A stretch of DNA of 64,000 bases. Origin: Bog-473 sp963742035 (GTDB lineage: Bacteria; Actinomycetota; Acidimicrobiia; Acidimicrobiales; RAAP-2). The stretch is taken from NCBI GenBank assembly GCA_963742035.1, contig CAVUKH010000008.1, positions 62,001-126,000 on the forward strand. The letters run 5' to 3'. Positions 44,573-53,560 of the stretch are shown in pieces (the first letter of the stretch is position 1; each line of letters opens with the position of its first letter). Both the position numbers and the translations under genes were made by a program. The notes under the pieces were generated by a model. The model made no database searches. It had not been told where the DNA came from and saw nothing but the letters and a program-made list of their open reading frames with translations.

Positions 44573-45486
44573 GCTGGGTCCTCGACGCCCAGGGTCTGGG
44601 CAAGCGTTACGGCCGGCGGTGGGCGCTCAGGGACTGCGACCTGCAGATCCCGTCCGGTCACGTCGTCGGGCTGGTCGGGCCAAACGGGGCAGGCAAGTCC
44701 ACACTCCTGCAGTTGGCCGTCGGACTGCTCGCGCCCTCCGCGGGCACCATCGCCGTGCAGGGTCGGGCTCCCGCCGTCGACCCGGCGCAGCTCGCCCGCG
44801 TGGGCTTCGTCGCCCAGGACACGCCGACCTACGCCCGCCTCAGCATTGCGGACCACCTGCACTTCGGGGCCCAGATGAATCCGGGGTGGGACGACGGACT
44901 GGCCCAGGGACGCCTCGCCGAGCTCGACCTCGACCCCGGCCAGAAGGCCGGCTCCCTCTCCGGCGGTCAGCGGGCCCAGCTCGCCCTCACGCTGGCGGTG
45001 GCGAAGCGACCGGAGCTCCTGGTCCTGGACGAGCCGGTGGCCAGCCTCGATCCCCTGGCCCGGCGCGAGTTCCTCCAGAGCCTCATGGAGTTCGTGGCCG
45101 ACGGCGATGTGAGCGTGATCCTCTCGTCCCACCTCGTCGCCGACCTGGAGCGGGTGTGCGACTACGTCGTCGTGCTGGTCGAGTCGCGGGTACAGGTCGC
45201 CGGCGAGGTCGATCACCTTCTGGCGACGCACCGACGCCTCATCGGACCCCGGCGCGATCCCGCCTCGTTGCCAGCCGGTCTGGAGATCATTGAGGAGAGC
45301 CACACCGACCGCCAGAGCACCTTGCTGGTGCGCTGCGACGGGCCGGTGCTCGACCCGGTGTGGAGGGTCGAAGAGTTGAGCCTCGAGGACATGGTGTTGG
45401 CATACATGGGGAACGCCGGCAGCGCGCGCCGGGCCCAGGCCCGGACCCGGCGCGGTGCCCGCCAAGGACTGGAGGTCCTGTCGTGA
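44569..45486 (+). CDS. ABC transporter ATP-binding protein
   Basis: This 305-residue protein starts at a GTG that overlaps the regulator's stop. Walker A GPNGAGKST (37-45), signature LSGGQRAQLAL, Walker B LLVLDEPVASLDP, and the H-loop His of ILSSHLVAD. The C-terminal 80 residues form the usual accessory tail of YtrB/CcmA-type ATPases. It partners with the next gene, forming a small exporter regulated by the GntR protein. Confidence 0.95.
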   Translation: MSWVLDAQGLGKRYGRRWALRDCDLQIPSGHVVGLVGPNGAGKSTLLQLAVGLLAPSAGTIAVQGRAPAVDPAQLARVGFVAQDTPTYARLSIADHLHFGAQMNPGWDDGLAQGRLAELDLDPGQKAGSLSGGQRAQLALTLAVAKRPELLVLDEPVASLDPLARREFLQSLMEFVADGDVSVILSSHLVADLERVCDYVVVLVESRVQVAGEVDHLLATHRRLIGPRRDPASLPAGLEIIEESHTDRQSTLLVRCDGPVLDPVWRVEELSLEDMVLAYMGNAGSARRAQARTRRGARQGLEVLS

Positions 45487-46547
45487 TCGCGTTCTCGTGG
45501 CGCCAGTTCCGGACGCAGGCGCTCATCGCCACGGCGGGCCTGGTCGTGCTGGGCGTGATCCTGCTCGTCACCGGGCCCAATCTGGTCCACGTGTACGACG
45601 TGGCCATGGCCCAGTGCCGGGCGACCGGGGGCGGCGGTCCCGGAGGCTGCATCAACCCGGTGGCGACCGACGACGGAAAGCTGCAGACCCTGGCGCTCGC
45701 GCTCGTCCTCATTGTGCCGGTGGTCATCGGCATGTTCTGGGGTGCGCCGCTCGTGGCACGCGAGCTCGAGACGGGGACGTTCCGCCTCGCCTGGACGCAG
45801 AGCGTGAGCCGCCTGCGCTGGCTCCTGGTCAAGCTCGGGCTCGTCGGCCTGGCCAGCGCCGTCGTGGCGGGACTGCTCAGCCTCATGGTGTCGTGGTGGT
45901 TCAGCCCCATCGACAAGGTCAGCGCCAACCGGTTCAGCCCGGCCGCTTTCGGCATGCACGGTTTCGTCCCGGCCGGCTACGCCTTGTTCGCCTTCGCGCT
46001 CGGCGCCACCACCGGGGTGCTGTTCCGTCGCACCCTGCCCGCCATGGCCGTCACCCTCGTCGGCTTCATCGCGGCACGGGTCGTCGTGGCGGAGTGGATC
46101 AGGCCCCATTTCATGAGCCCGGTGAGCGAAGCGGTGCGGCTCAATCCGAACAGCGGGTGGGGCATCAGTGAGTCCTCCGGCGTGCTCTCGGTCAGCGCCA
46201 ATCCACCGAATCTTCCCAATGCGCTGGTCCTCTCGGCCAACATCGTCAACAAAGCCGGTCAGTCACCCTCGAACGCATATCTGCGCCGGGCATGCTCCAA
46301 TCTGCCCGGCCCGAACGGGGCCCCTTCCGGCGGACCTGGAGCGAGCCATGTCTCCGTCTCACCCTCGGGCCAGCAGGCATTCCAGCAATGCATCGACACG
46401 GTCTCTGCACACTTCCATCAGATCGTCGTCTATCAACCGGCCAACCGGTTCTGGACCTTCCAGACCTACGAGACGCTGCTGTTCGTCATCGCATCGGCGG
46501 CGCTGGCCGGCGTCAGTCTGTGGTGGGTGCGCCGCCGCCTCAGCTGA
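45483..46547 (+). CDS. ABC transporter permease (ABC-2 type)
   Basis: This 354-residue protein starts at a GTG that overlaps the previous stop. Hydrophobic segments occur near the ends and in the middle: LIATAGLVVLGVILLVTGPNLV, LQTLALALVLIVPVVIGMFWGAPLV, LVKLGLVGLASAVVAGLLSLMVSW, a pair around 170-220 and LFVIASAALAGVSLWWV. A Ser/Asn-rich extracellular loop (about 235-320) with Cys residues is unusual for this family. The substrate may be a peptide or antibiotic, as in other YtrA operons. Confidence 0.88.
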   Translation: MIAFSWRQFRTQALIATAGLVVLGVILLVTGPNLVHVYDVAMAQCRATGGGGPGGCINPVATDDGKLQTLALALVLIVPVVIGMFWGAPLVARELETGTFRLAWTQSVSRLRWLLVKLGLVGLASAVVAGLLSLMVSWWFSPIDKVSANRFSPAAFGMHGFVPAGYALFAFALGATTGVLFRRTLPAMAVTLVGFIAARVVVAEWIRPHFMSPVSEAVRLNPNSGWGISESSGVLSVSANPPNLPNALVLSANIVNKAGQSPSNAYLRRACSNLPGPNGAPSGGPGASHVSVSPSGQQAFQQCIDTVSAHFHQIVVYQPANRFWTFQTYETLLFVIASAALAGVSLWWVRRRLS

Positions 46548-46586
46548 GCACAGGGCGTCAGTGACCGGTTCGAGCGTCAGCGCCCG

Positions 46587-47384
46587 TCAGACCTGGTGCG
46601 CCGGGCACCAGTAGGTGGTCCGCCCGCCGACGGTCTCACGGACCAGCTCGGTCCCGTCGAGCGGGCAGCGGCCGTCGGCGGTGCGCTGCTCCATGAGCTC
46701 GCCCATGTGCGAGCCACCGCGCCGACCGAGCTGGCGCAGGGTGGCGCGCAGCTCCTTGTGCAACACGCGCAGCTCGGCGTCCGTCAGCGGCGTTCGCCGG
46801 CCCGGAGCGAGGCCGGCGCGCCAGAGGATCTCGTCGGCCAGCAGGTTGCCCACGCCGGCCACCCGCTCCTGGTCCATGAGGCGCGCCTTGAGCGGCGCCG
46901 CCGTCCCCTCCCTTCCCGGCCCGATGGTCAACGCCCTCCGGAGCTGAGCCAACGTCACGGTGAGCCCGTCGGGACCCAGACGGTTCTCGTCGGGCGCCAG
47001 CTCGAGCGACCCGAAGCGGCGCGGATCGTGCACCAGCAGCTGGCCCCCGTCGTCGAACGTGATGCGGGCCCGCACCCACTTGTCGTCGAAAACGCCGGGT
47101 CCGTAGCGCAACCGGTCGAGCGCCTCGTGCCCGTCGACCACCAGCCCTCCCGTCATGCCGAAGCGGACACCGAGCGTGGGGCCCCCGTCGGTGTCGAGCA
47201 GCAGGAGCTTTCCCCGGCGTCTGGCGGCGCTGAAGATGTGCCCCACCAGCGCCGATCGGAGGCGGGCCGGCGTGGTGCCCCCACGTCCATACCGAGCGTC
47301 GACCATCCAGGCCTTGGTGATCAGCCGGCCGAGCGCCGGCTCGGCGCTGGCCCGGTACAGCTCGACTTCGAGGATCTCGGGCAC
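46587..47384 (-). CDS. Fpg/Nei family DNA glycosylase
   Basis: This protein has 265 residues from GTG 47384, giving the catalytic Pro2-Glu3 (MPEILEVELYRA). It has the H2TH motif VAGVGNLLADEILWRAGLAPGR and, at the end, CPLDGTELVRETVGGRTTYWCPAHQ, a zinc-finger variant in which CPLD/CPAH replaces the usual CxxC pairs. It removes oxidised bases and nicks the strand. Divergent from the FrhB-like gene across 48 bases. Confidence 0.9.
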   Translation of the reverse strand: MPEILEVELYRASAEPALGRLITKAWMVDARYGRGGTTPARLRSALVGHIFSAARRRGKLLLLDTDGGPTLGVRFGMTGGLVVDGHEALDRLRYGPGVFDDKWVRARITFDDGGQLLVHDPRRFGSLELAPDENRLGPDGLTVTLAQLRRALTIGPGREGTAAPLKARLMDQERVAGVGNLLADEILWRAGLAPGRRTPLTDAELRVLHKELRATLRQLGRRGGSHMGELMEQRTADGRCPLDGTELVRETVGGRTTYWCPAHQV

Positions 47385-47432
47385 CGGCGCAAGGTATCCG
47401 ACCGATGCCCCCCGCCCGAATATGGTGGACCA

Positions 47433-48566
47433 ATGCCTCCCGAGAAGCCGCAATGGGCCGAGCTGTTCACCGAGGTCGTGACGTCCGGGCTGTGCACCGG
47501 GTGCTCCGCCTGCGTCGTCGTCTGCCCCTACGACGTTCTCGGTTACAACGATCAGGACGGGGTCTACAGGCCTTTCCACGTGGATGCCGATGGTGGGCCG
47601 GACAACTGCACGCATGGGCTCAAGGGGTGCACGCTGTGCACGCGGGCCTGCCCCCGCTTCCGCACCTGGGAGCCCGAAATCGAGACGCACCGGTTCGGCC
47701 GGCCCCGCACCGACGAGGAGGTGGCCGGCATCTCGCGCCGCACCGTCCTGGCCCGGGCCACCGATCCGACGGTGCAGGGCACCGGGCAGGACGGCGGGCT
47801 GGTTTCCGCCCTCCTGATCTGGGCCTTCGAGCACGACGTGATCGACGCCGCATTGGTCTCCGGCCTCGAAGGCGACGGTTCGACCTGGAAGGCGGTGCCC
47901 CAGGTGGCCCGGTCCAAGGAGGACGTGCTGGCCACGGCGGGCTCTCGCTACACCTACTCGGCCAACCCCTTGGCCTACGCCGAGGCGATCGAGGGCGGCG
48001 CCGAGCGCATCGCCCTGGTCGGCATGGGATGCCAGGCCTCGGCTCCACCCGTGATGCAGGCCCGCAAGGCCGGGAAAGTGGCCCGACGCTTCGTCCTCTC
48101 CATCGGGCTGCTCTGCTCCAAGACGTTCGACGATGCCATCTTCAGCGAGCTCTTCGAGGCGAAGTACGGGTTGGCCCGGGCCGACATCGTCAAAATGAAC
48201 ATCAAGGGCGTCTTCCAGGTCTGGATGAAAGACGGCAGCTACCACGAGGTCCCGCTGAAGGAGGCCCACGCCTGGACGAGGGAAGGCTGCAAGAGCTGTC
48301 CCGACTTCGCGGCGGAGCACGCCGACATCTCCACCGGCGGCATCGGCGCCTTCGGCGACTGGACCCTCACCCTGCTGCGGACCGAACAGGGTGAGCAGAT
48401 CTTCGACGAGATGGAGGCGGCCGGTGTGATCGAGACCCGGCCTATTGAGGACGATCCCGGTGCGGTCACGCTCCTCAACAGGCTGAGCCGGGTCAGCCGC
48501 AAGCGCTGGCCGTCCACCGCCGTGCCGATGCCGGGGCGCCTCCCCGCTTCCGCCTCCAGCACCTGA
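47433..48566 (+). CDS. FrhB/FdhB-like iron-sulfur flavoprotein (F420 hydrogenase/dehydrogenase beta subunit family)
   Basis: This 377-residue protein starts at an ATG six bases after a TATGGT -10 element, so the mRNA is probably leaderless. Two ferredoxin-type cluster motifs: CTGCSACVVVCP (Cys21, 24, 27, 31) and CTLCTRACP (Cys66, 69, 73). The C-terminal domain has the family segments DGGLVSALLIWAFEH, GMGCQASAPPVMQARKAG and GCKSCPDFAAEHADISTGGIGAFG. Such proteins bind F420 or FAD and move electrons to F420; the electron partner here is unknown. Fits the other F420 enzymes in the window. Confidence 0.9.
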   Translation: MPPEKPQWAELFTEVVTSGLCTGCSACVVVCPYDVLGYNDQDGVYRPFHVDADGGPDNCTHGLKGCTLCTRACPRFRTWEPEIETHRFGRPRTDEEVAGISRRTVLARATDPTVQGTGQDGGLVSALLIWAFEHDVIDAALVSGLEGDGSTWKAVPQVARSKEDVLATAGSRYTYSANPLAYAEAIEGGAERIALVGMGCQASAPPVMQARKAGKVARRFVLSIGLLCSKTFDDAIFSELFEAKYGLARADIVKMNIKGVFQVWMKDGSYHEVPLKEAHAWTREGCKSCPDFAAEHADISTGGIGAFGDWTLTLLRTEQGEQIFDEMEAAGVIETRPIEDDPGAVTLLNRLSRVSRKRWPSTAVPMPGRLPASASST

Positions 48567-48575
48567 GATGAGGCG

Positions 48576-48962
48576 ATGAGCGGTCCGCAGGCCGACGCGT
48601 TCGCCGCCCTGCTCGGCATCGACGTGGAGCGGCGGGGCGCCGGCCACACCGTGGCCGTCCTCACCACCGACGAGCGTCACGCCAACCCACATGGCACGGT
48701 GCACGGTGCCGTCTTCTACGCGGTGGCCGGTGCCGCGGTGGCGGCGGCGGCGAACGACGCCGAGAGCTCAGGGATCATCTCATCGGTCCTGGTGGAGTAC
48801 CTCCAGCCCGCCGCCCTGGGCGACCAGCTCCATGCCGAAGTGGCGCGCGAGGTCACGACCGGCCGGGAGGACATCTTCACCGGGTCGGTTCGTCGCGGCG
48901 CGCAGGGCGATCTGCTGGCCTGGGTTCGGGCACGCGGCACCCACCGGGCCCGGACCGACTGA
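48576..48962 (+). CDS. PaaI-family thioesterase
   Basis: This 128-residue hotdog protein has TTDERHANPHGTVHGAVFYAVAGAAVAAAAND, whose HGTVHGAV pattern is the PaaI active-site region, followed by SSVLVEYLQPAALGDQLHAEV and GSVRRGAQGDLLAWVRARGTH. It lies nine bases downstream of the FrhB-like gene in the same operon. Confidence 0.9.
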   Translation: MSGPQADAFAALLGIDVERRGAGHTVAVLTTDERHANPHGTVHGAVFYAVAGAAVAAAANDAESSGIISSVLVEYLQPAALGDQLHAEVAREVTTGREDIFTGSVRRGAQGDLLAWVRARGTHRARTD

Positions 48963-49072
48963 GCCGCTGCCCGGGGATCCGCGCACCAGGAGCCGAAACC
49001 GGGTCCGGGATGGCCGAATCTGTGGGAACCAGGTCATTGACGCCAGCGCCGCCGGCCCCCAGAGTGGGACCC

Positions 49073-50065
49073 GTGCAGGAACGCCACATCGTCATCGTCG
49101 CCTTCGACGGCCTGCAGCCGCTCGACGCCGTCGGACCACACGAGGTCTTCACCGGGGCGACCCGGGCCGCCGGCGCGCTGGGACGAGCGGGCGGCTACCG
49201 CGTCACCCTGGCCTCTCGGGGTGGCGCCACCGTCCGTGCCGAGAGCGGGCTCGTCCTGGGCACCGCACCGCTCCCCGCCGTCACCGAGCGGATCGACACG
49301 CTCGTGCTCGCGGGCGGCCCCGGCGCCGAGGAGGCCGCACGCGACCAGGTCATGGTGGACTTCGTCCGGCGCACCGCCCCGCGCTGCCGGCGCGTGGCCA
49401 CGGTGTGCTCCGGAGCGTTCCTGGGCGCCGCGGCGGGGCTGTTCGAGGGGCGCCGGGTGACCACGCACTGGGCCCGCGCCAGCCAGCTGGCGGCGGAATA
49501 CCCCGGCCTCACCGTCGACCCCGATCCCATCTACCTGCGCGACGGGAAGTACTGGTCGAGCGCGGGCGTCACCGCCGGCATCGACCTCTCGCTGGCGCTC
49601 GTGCAGGAGGACCTCGGTGTCGACGTGGCCCAGACGGTGGCCCGCTGGCTGGTCATGTTCCTGCACCGTCCCGGGGGCCAGACCCAGTTCGCGTCACCGG
49701 TGTGGGTGCCGCGCGCCGAACGCTCGACCCTCCGGGCCGTGCAGACGCTCGTCGAGGCCGCCCCCGGAGGCGACCATCGTCTGCCCGCGCTCGCCGCCGC
49801 GGCGGCCATGAGCGTGCGCCACTTCACCCGCGTCTTCACCGCTGAGGTCGGTGAGAGCCCCAGCCGCTTCGTCGAACGCACTCGCCTGGAAGCGGCCCGA
49901 CGCGAGCTCGAGGAGACCGCCGACACCCTCGACGTCGTAGCGGCGCGCTGCGGGCTCGGCAGCGCCGAGACCCTGCGCCGCGTGTTCCAACGCCACCTCG
50001 GCGTGGCGCCCGATGCCTACCGCCGCCGCTTTCGCGCCGGCTCGACCGAAAGGACGTCCGCATGA
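49073..50065 (+). CDS. GlxA-family regulator (DJ-1 domain + AraC HTH)
   Basis: This protein has 330 residues from GTG 49073 (an ATG at 49010 would add 21 residues). The N-terminal DJ-1/PfpI domain has HIVIVAFDGLQPLDAVGPHEVF and a nucleophile elbow ATVCSGAFLGAAAGL. The C-terminal AraC pair is DHRLPALAAAAAMSVRHFTRVFTAEVGESPSRFVERTRLEAARRELEETADTLDVVAARCGLGSAETLRRVFQRHL. Likely activates the overlapping DJ-1 gene downstream in response to a metabolite. Confidence 0.92.
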   Translation: MQERHIVIVAFDGLQPLDAVGPHEVFTGATRAAGALGRAGGYRVTLASRGGATVRAESGLVLGTAPLPAVTERIDTLVLAGGPGAEEAARDQVMVDFVRRTAPRCRRVATVCSGAFLGAAAGLFEGRRVTTHWARASQLAAEYPGLTVDPDPIYLRDGKYWSSAGVTAGIDLSLALVQEDLGVDVAQTVARWLVMFLHRPGGQTQFASPVWVPRAERSTLRAVQTLVEAAPGGDHRLPALAAAAAMSVRHFTRVFTAEVGESPSRFVERTRLEAARRELEETADTLDVVAARCGLGSAETLRRVFQRHLGVAPDAYRRRFRAGSTERTSA

Positions 50066-50712
50066 AAGACCGCCTGCAGATCGCCATCCCCCTGTTCCCC
50101 AGGTACACCGCGCTCGATGCCGTCGGCCCCTATGAGGTCCTGCAGCGCATTCCGAACTTCGACATCGTCTTCGTCGGTCACCGCCCCGGCGAGGTGCGCA
50201 GTGAGAACGGCATGATCGGGCTGATGGCGGACGCCACCTTCGAGGAGGTTCCGACGCCCGACGTGGTCGTCTTCCCCGGTGGCGTCGGGACGCGGCCGCT
50301 CGAGCACGACGAACGGGTGCTCGACTGGGTGCGCCGGGCCCATGCCGGCAGCCGGTTCACCACGTCCGTCTGCACCGGCTCGATCGTGCTCGGCGCGGCA
50401 GGGCTGCTGCGGGGCCTCACCGCCACCACGCATTGGGCCTGCTACCGCGAGCTCGAGGCCCACGGCGCCGAAGCCACTGCGACCCGCGTGGTCGAGCATC
50501 TGGACCAACGCATCATCACGGCCGCCGGGGTCTCGAGCGGCATCGACATGGCACTCCGGCTGGTCGAATTGCTGGTCGACCGCACGGCAGCCCAGGCGTC
50601 CCAACTCATGATCGAGTACGACCCGCAGCCGCCCTTCGACTGCGGATCGGTGCACAAGGTCGATGACGTGGTCATGACCCGGGTCATCGAGTACGCCGCG
50701 CTGCGCGAGTGA
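50062..50712 (+). CDS. DJ-1/PfpI family protein (isonitrile hydratase-like)
   Basis: This 216-residue protein has an ATG overlapping the regulator stop (ATGA). The elbow FTTSVCTGSIVLGAAGLLRGLTATTHW carries the conserved Cys, and the early FPRYTALDAVGPYEVLQRIPNFDIVFVGHRPGEVRS matches isonitrile hydratase/ThiJ-like members. Catalytic role uncertain; with the upstream GlxA gene it is a common regulator-enzyme pair. Confidence 0.9.
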   Translation: MKDRLQIAIPLFPRYTALDAVGPYEVLQRIPNFDIVFVGHRPGEVRSENGMIGLMADATFEEVPTPDVVVFPGGVGTRPLEHDERVLDWVRRAHAGSRFTTSVCTGSIVLGAAGLLRGLTATTHWACYRELEAHGAEATATRVVEHLDQRIITAAGVSSGIDMALRLVELLVDRTAAQASQLMIEYDPQPPFDCGSVHKVDDVVMTRVIEYAALRE

Positions 50713-50722
50713 GTGCGCCGAC

Positions 50723-51268
50723 CTACGGGGCCAGGGAGGGATCGCGTCCCGTGTACGCCAGCAGCTTCTCCTGAGCGGTCGCGTCCTGCGCCACTGCGAT
50801 CTCCGGTTTGAAGATGCCCTCGCGTTGCTCGTCGGTGAAGCGACCGTGGATGATCGAATAGGCGCGGGCGGGGAGCTCGTCGGGCATGGTCGCGTCCTGC
50901 CCCGTGGACAGGGCGAGATCCCAGCCGTGCAGCAGCTGGTCGCTGAAGGCGATGCCGAGCGCGGGTCCGGTCTTCTCCATCACCCCGGGCTCCCCGAAGG
51001 TCGCCAGTGTCTCGGCACGAGCCCGGTCGAAGTCGGTCGCGGGCTCGTCGCTCAGGACATCGGGTGGGGTGCCCCCCGGGGGCGCGACATCCTCGCCGCG
51101 GGCTGCCCCCACGAAGTAGCGCTGTGTCTGGAGCATGTGGTTCATGAGCGTGCGCACGTCCCACCCGCTGCAGATGGTCGGCGCATCCATCTTCGAGGAT
51201 GCGCCCGCGACCAACGTCCCGGTCCAGGCGCTGGCACGTCCGTAAAGGTCAAGGAGGTCGAGTTCCAT
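50723..51268 (-). CDS. TIGR03086-type DinB-fold protein (mycothiol-linked family)
   Basis: This 181-residue protein has GAGGAG before its ATG. It contains CSGWDVRTLMNHMLQTQRYFVGAARG and GPALGIAFSDQLLHGWDLALSTGQ, the His pattern of the TIGR03086 metal-binding family related to mycothiol-dependent maleylpyruvate isomerases. It probably binds a metal and uses or senses mycothiol. Convergent with the DJ-1 gene. Confidence 0.88.
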   Translation of the reverse strand: MELDLLDLYGRASAWTGTLVAGASSKMDAPTICSGWDVRTLMNHMLQTQRYFVGAARGEDVAPPGGTPPDVLSDEPATDFDRARAETLATFGEPGVMEKTGPALGIAFSDQLLHGWDLALSTGQDATMPDELPARAYSIIHGRFTDEQREGIFKPEIAVAQDATAQEKLLAYTGRDPSLAP

Positions 51269-51396
51269 GGCTTCTCCTCTCGTTCTCCCTCTCTTTCATA
51301 CCCAGGCCGGGCTGTCGCATGTCATCCCGGCGCGGGAGCGTCTGTCCCGGGCGGACCGCCAGCGCTCCATAATGGGCCGGACCCGAGGAGGAGCGC

Positions 51397-52026
51397 GTGG
51401 CGATACGAGCAGTGATGTTCGACTTCGGCGGGGTGATCTCGACCAGTCCCTTCGAAGCGTTCGCCCGCCTGGAGACCGAGCGCGGCCTTCCCGCCGGATT
51501 CATCCGGACCGTGAACGCCACCAATCCCGACGACAACGCCTGGGCGCGTTTGGAACGGAGCGAGATCGGTGTGGAGGACTTCGCCGCCGCGTGGGCCGAC
51601 GAAGCCAGCGCGCTGGGCCACGAGCTCGATGGCCGGCTCGTGCTCGAGAGGCTGTCCGGCGACATTCGCCCCCGGATGGTCGCGGCCATCGACGCGTTGC
51701 GCCGCACCTACAGGACCGCCTGCCTGACCAACAATTTCGCATCACCGGACCGCGTGCTCTCCGAGGAGATGGCCGAGGTGTACGCCCTCTTCGACGCCGT
51801 CCTCGAATCACGCGTGCTCGGCGTACGCAAGCCCGACCCCCGCTTCTACGAGCTCGCCTGTGCGACGCTCGGCGTGGAGCCCGACGAGGCGGTCTTTCTC
51901 GACGACCTCGGCGTCAACCTCAAGCCGGCCCGCGTGCTGGGTATGCACACCATAAAGGTGACCGACCCGGATGCGGCGCTGGCGGAGCTGGAGCATGCCC
52001 TCGGACACCCCGTCGTCACTGGCTGA
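51397..52026 (+). CDS. HAD superfamily hydrolase (epoxide hydrolase N-terminal type)
   Basis: This 209-residue protein starts at GTG after GAGGAG. Motif I is MFDFGGVI, in which the second Asp of DxD is Gly, as in the HAD relatives of epoxide hydrolase N-terminal phosphatases. Motif II lies in YRTACLTNN and the late motifs in RKPDPRFYELACATLGVEPDEAVFLDDLGVNLKPARVLGM. Probably a phosphatase of low specificity, or an inactive relative. Confidence 0.88.
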   Translation: MAIRAVMFDFGGVISTSPFEAFARLETERGLPAGFIRTVNATNPDDNAWARLERSEIGVEDFAAAWADEASALGHELDGRLVLERLSGDIRPRMVAAIDALRRTYRTACLTNNFASPDRVLSEEMAEVYALFDAVLESRVLGVRKPDPRFYELACATLGVEPDEAVFLDDLGVNLKPARVLGMHTIKVTDPDAALAELEHALGHPVVTG

Positions 52027-52047
52027 AAGGGCGCCCGCGCGGTGGCG

Positions 52048-53499
52048 TCAGGCCGACCGCGGTGCCACGGCGGCACTCGCCCCGGCCAGGCGGCCGAAGA
52101 GCGTGCTGTCCCCGATGGAGAGCCCGCTGGCGTAGCCGAAGGAGCACACCCCGGCCGTGGTGCGCCCGGCTGCGAACAGGCCACCGATCGCCGACCCCGT
52201 CAGGTCGCGCACCTCTCCGGAGACAGTCGTCTCGAGGCCACCCAGCGTGAACGGCGCGTAGGGCGCCGGGCCGATGCGCAGGTCGACGGCACCGATGGGT
52301 GGTGCCAACGGCCGCACCCACGACGGGTCCTTGTGGAAGAGCGGGTCCTGCCCCGTCGCTGCATGCCGGTTGTAGAGGTCGACCGTGCTCTGCAGTGATC
52401 CGACGGGGAGGCCGACTTCGGACTCGAGTTGCGCCGTCGTCTCGCACACCCAGGTGGCGGCGAGGCCCATCCAGTTCACCTCGTAGGAGGCCTCGTCGAC
52501 GATGAGGTAGACCTCGCCGTCCTGCTCGTAGAGCGCGGACTGGCCCACCCGGCCCATGTAGGTGTCCTCGTTGATGAAGCGCTGCCCTTGGCCGTTGACG
52601 AGGATGCCGTGCATCAACGTCCGCGGCGGTGTGATGGGCAGCGACACCTCACCCGCGTACATGTTGCGGACGGACGCGCCGATGGCCTGCGCCATGCGGA
52701 TGCCCCGCCCGTCGTCGCCCTCGGTGCCGACCTTGAAGGTCCCGCGGGCCAGGGGTGGGCAGTGCTGGCGCAACATGTCGTCGTTGAAGATGAAGCCGCC
52801 GGCGGTGAGCACGACCCCGCGGCGGGCTCGCAGCGTCACCGTCTCGCCGAACCGCTGCGCCTGCACGCCGACGACCCGGCCCTCGTCACAGACCAGGCGG
52901 TCGACCCGCGTGTCGGTCGAGACCGCTGCGCCGGCCCCGGTCGCGGCCGCGGCCAGGTGCTGCATGAGGAGCCATCCGGTGGAGCGCTTCGTCTTGGCCA
53001 GGTGGCCTCGGGGCGCCGGACGGGCGATGGCGTTGAACGGATACGCGTCCTCGCCGCCCGAGTAGACCAGGCCCTCGGTGCCGTCCGGCGCCATGGAGGT
53101 GTCGGCACAGAAGGTGGCGTCGAAGGGCACGTCCCGGGCCACCAACCAGTCGAAGTGTCCCAGGCTCTCCTCGCAGTAGCGGGCGATCTTCGCCTCGTTC
53201 GGATCCGGGCCGCAGGCCGCCATCATGTAGCGGTACATGTCGTCGAGGGAGTCCTCGAAGCCACATGCCGTCTGAATCGGCGTTCCGCCCCCGAGGTACA
53301 CGATGCCCTCGGCCAGTGCCGCGGCTCCCCCGGGACCACCGGTCCGCTCAATGACCAGCACCTCGGTCCCCGCCACGGCCGCACTGAACGCCGCCGCCGA
53401 TCCGGCCGCGCCGAATCCGACGACGATCACATCGGCCGTCTCGTCCCAGCGCGTGATCTCGCTGGCGTCGCACGGGGTCACGTCGTTCGGCTCGCGCAC
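52048..53499 (-). CDS. FAD-dependent dehydrogenase, fumarate reductase/ketosteroid dehydrogenase type
   Basis: This protein has 483 residues from GTG 53499 (GAGGGAGGATGGA precedes it). FAD fold: DVIVVGFGAAGSAAAFSAAVAGTEVLVIERT (28-33 is GxGxxG). The C-terminal signature AGRTTAGVCSFGYASGLSIGDSTLFGRLAGASA and the middle RRGVVLTAGGFIFNDDMLR are characteristic of the FAD_binding_2 family that includes 3-ketosteroid dehydrogenases and urocanate-like reductases. Substrate unknown. Divergent from the phosphotransferase gene. Confidence 0.9.
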   Translation of the reverse strand: MREPNDVTPCDASEITRWDETADVIVVGFGAAGSAAAFSAAVAGTEVLVIERTGGPGGAAALAEGIVYLGGGTPIQTACGFEDSLDDMYRYMMAACGPDPNEAKIARYCEESLGHFDWLVARDVPFDATFCADTSMAPDGTEGLVYSGGEDAYPFNAIARPAPRGHLAKTKRSTGWLLMQHLAAAATGAGAAVSTDTRVDRLVCDEGRVVGVQAQRFGETVTLRARRGVVLTAGGFIFNDDMLRQHCPPLARGTFKVGTEGDDGRGIRMAQAIGASVRNMYAGEVSLPITPPRTLMHGILVNGQGQRFINEDTYMGRVGQSALYEQDGEVYLIVDEASYEVNWMGLAATWVCETTAQLESEVGLPVGSLQSTVDLYNRHAATGQDPLFHKDPSWVRPLAPPIGAVDLRIGPAPYAPFTLGGLETTVSGEVRDLTGSAIGGLFAAGRTTAGVCSFGYASGLSIGDSTLFGRLAGASAAVAPRSA

Positions 53500-53560
53500 T
53501 CCATCCTCCCTCGCGTGTGGCCGAGACGGTAGCCGTTCGGCCCCCGGCCACCTACCCTCC

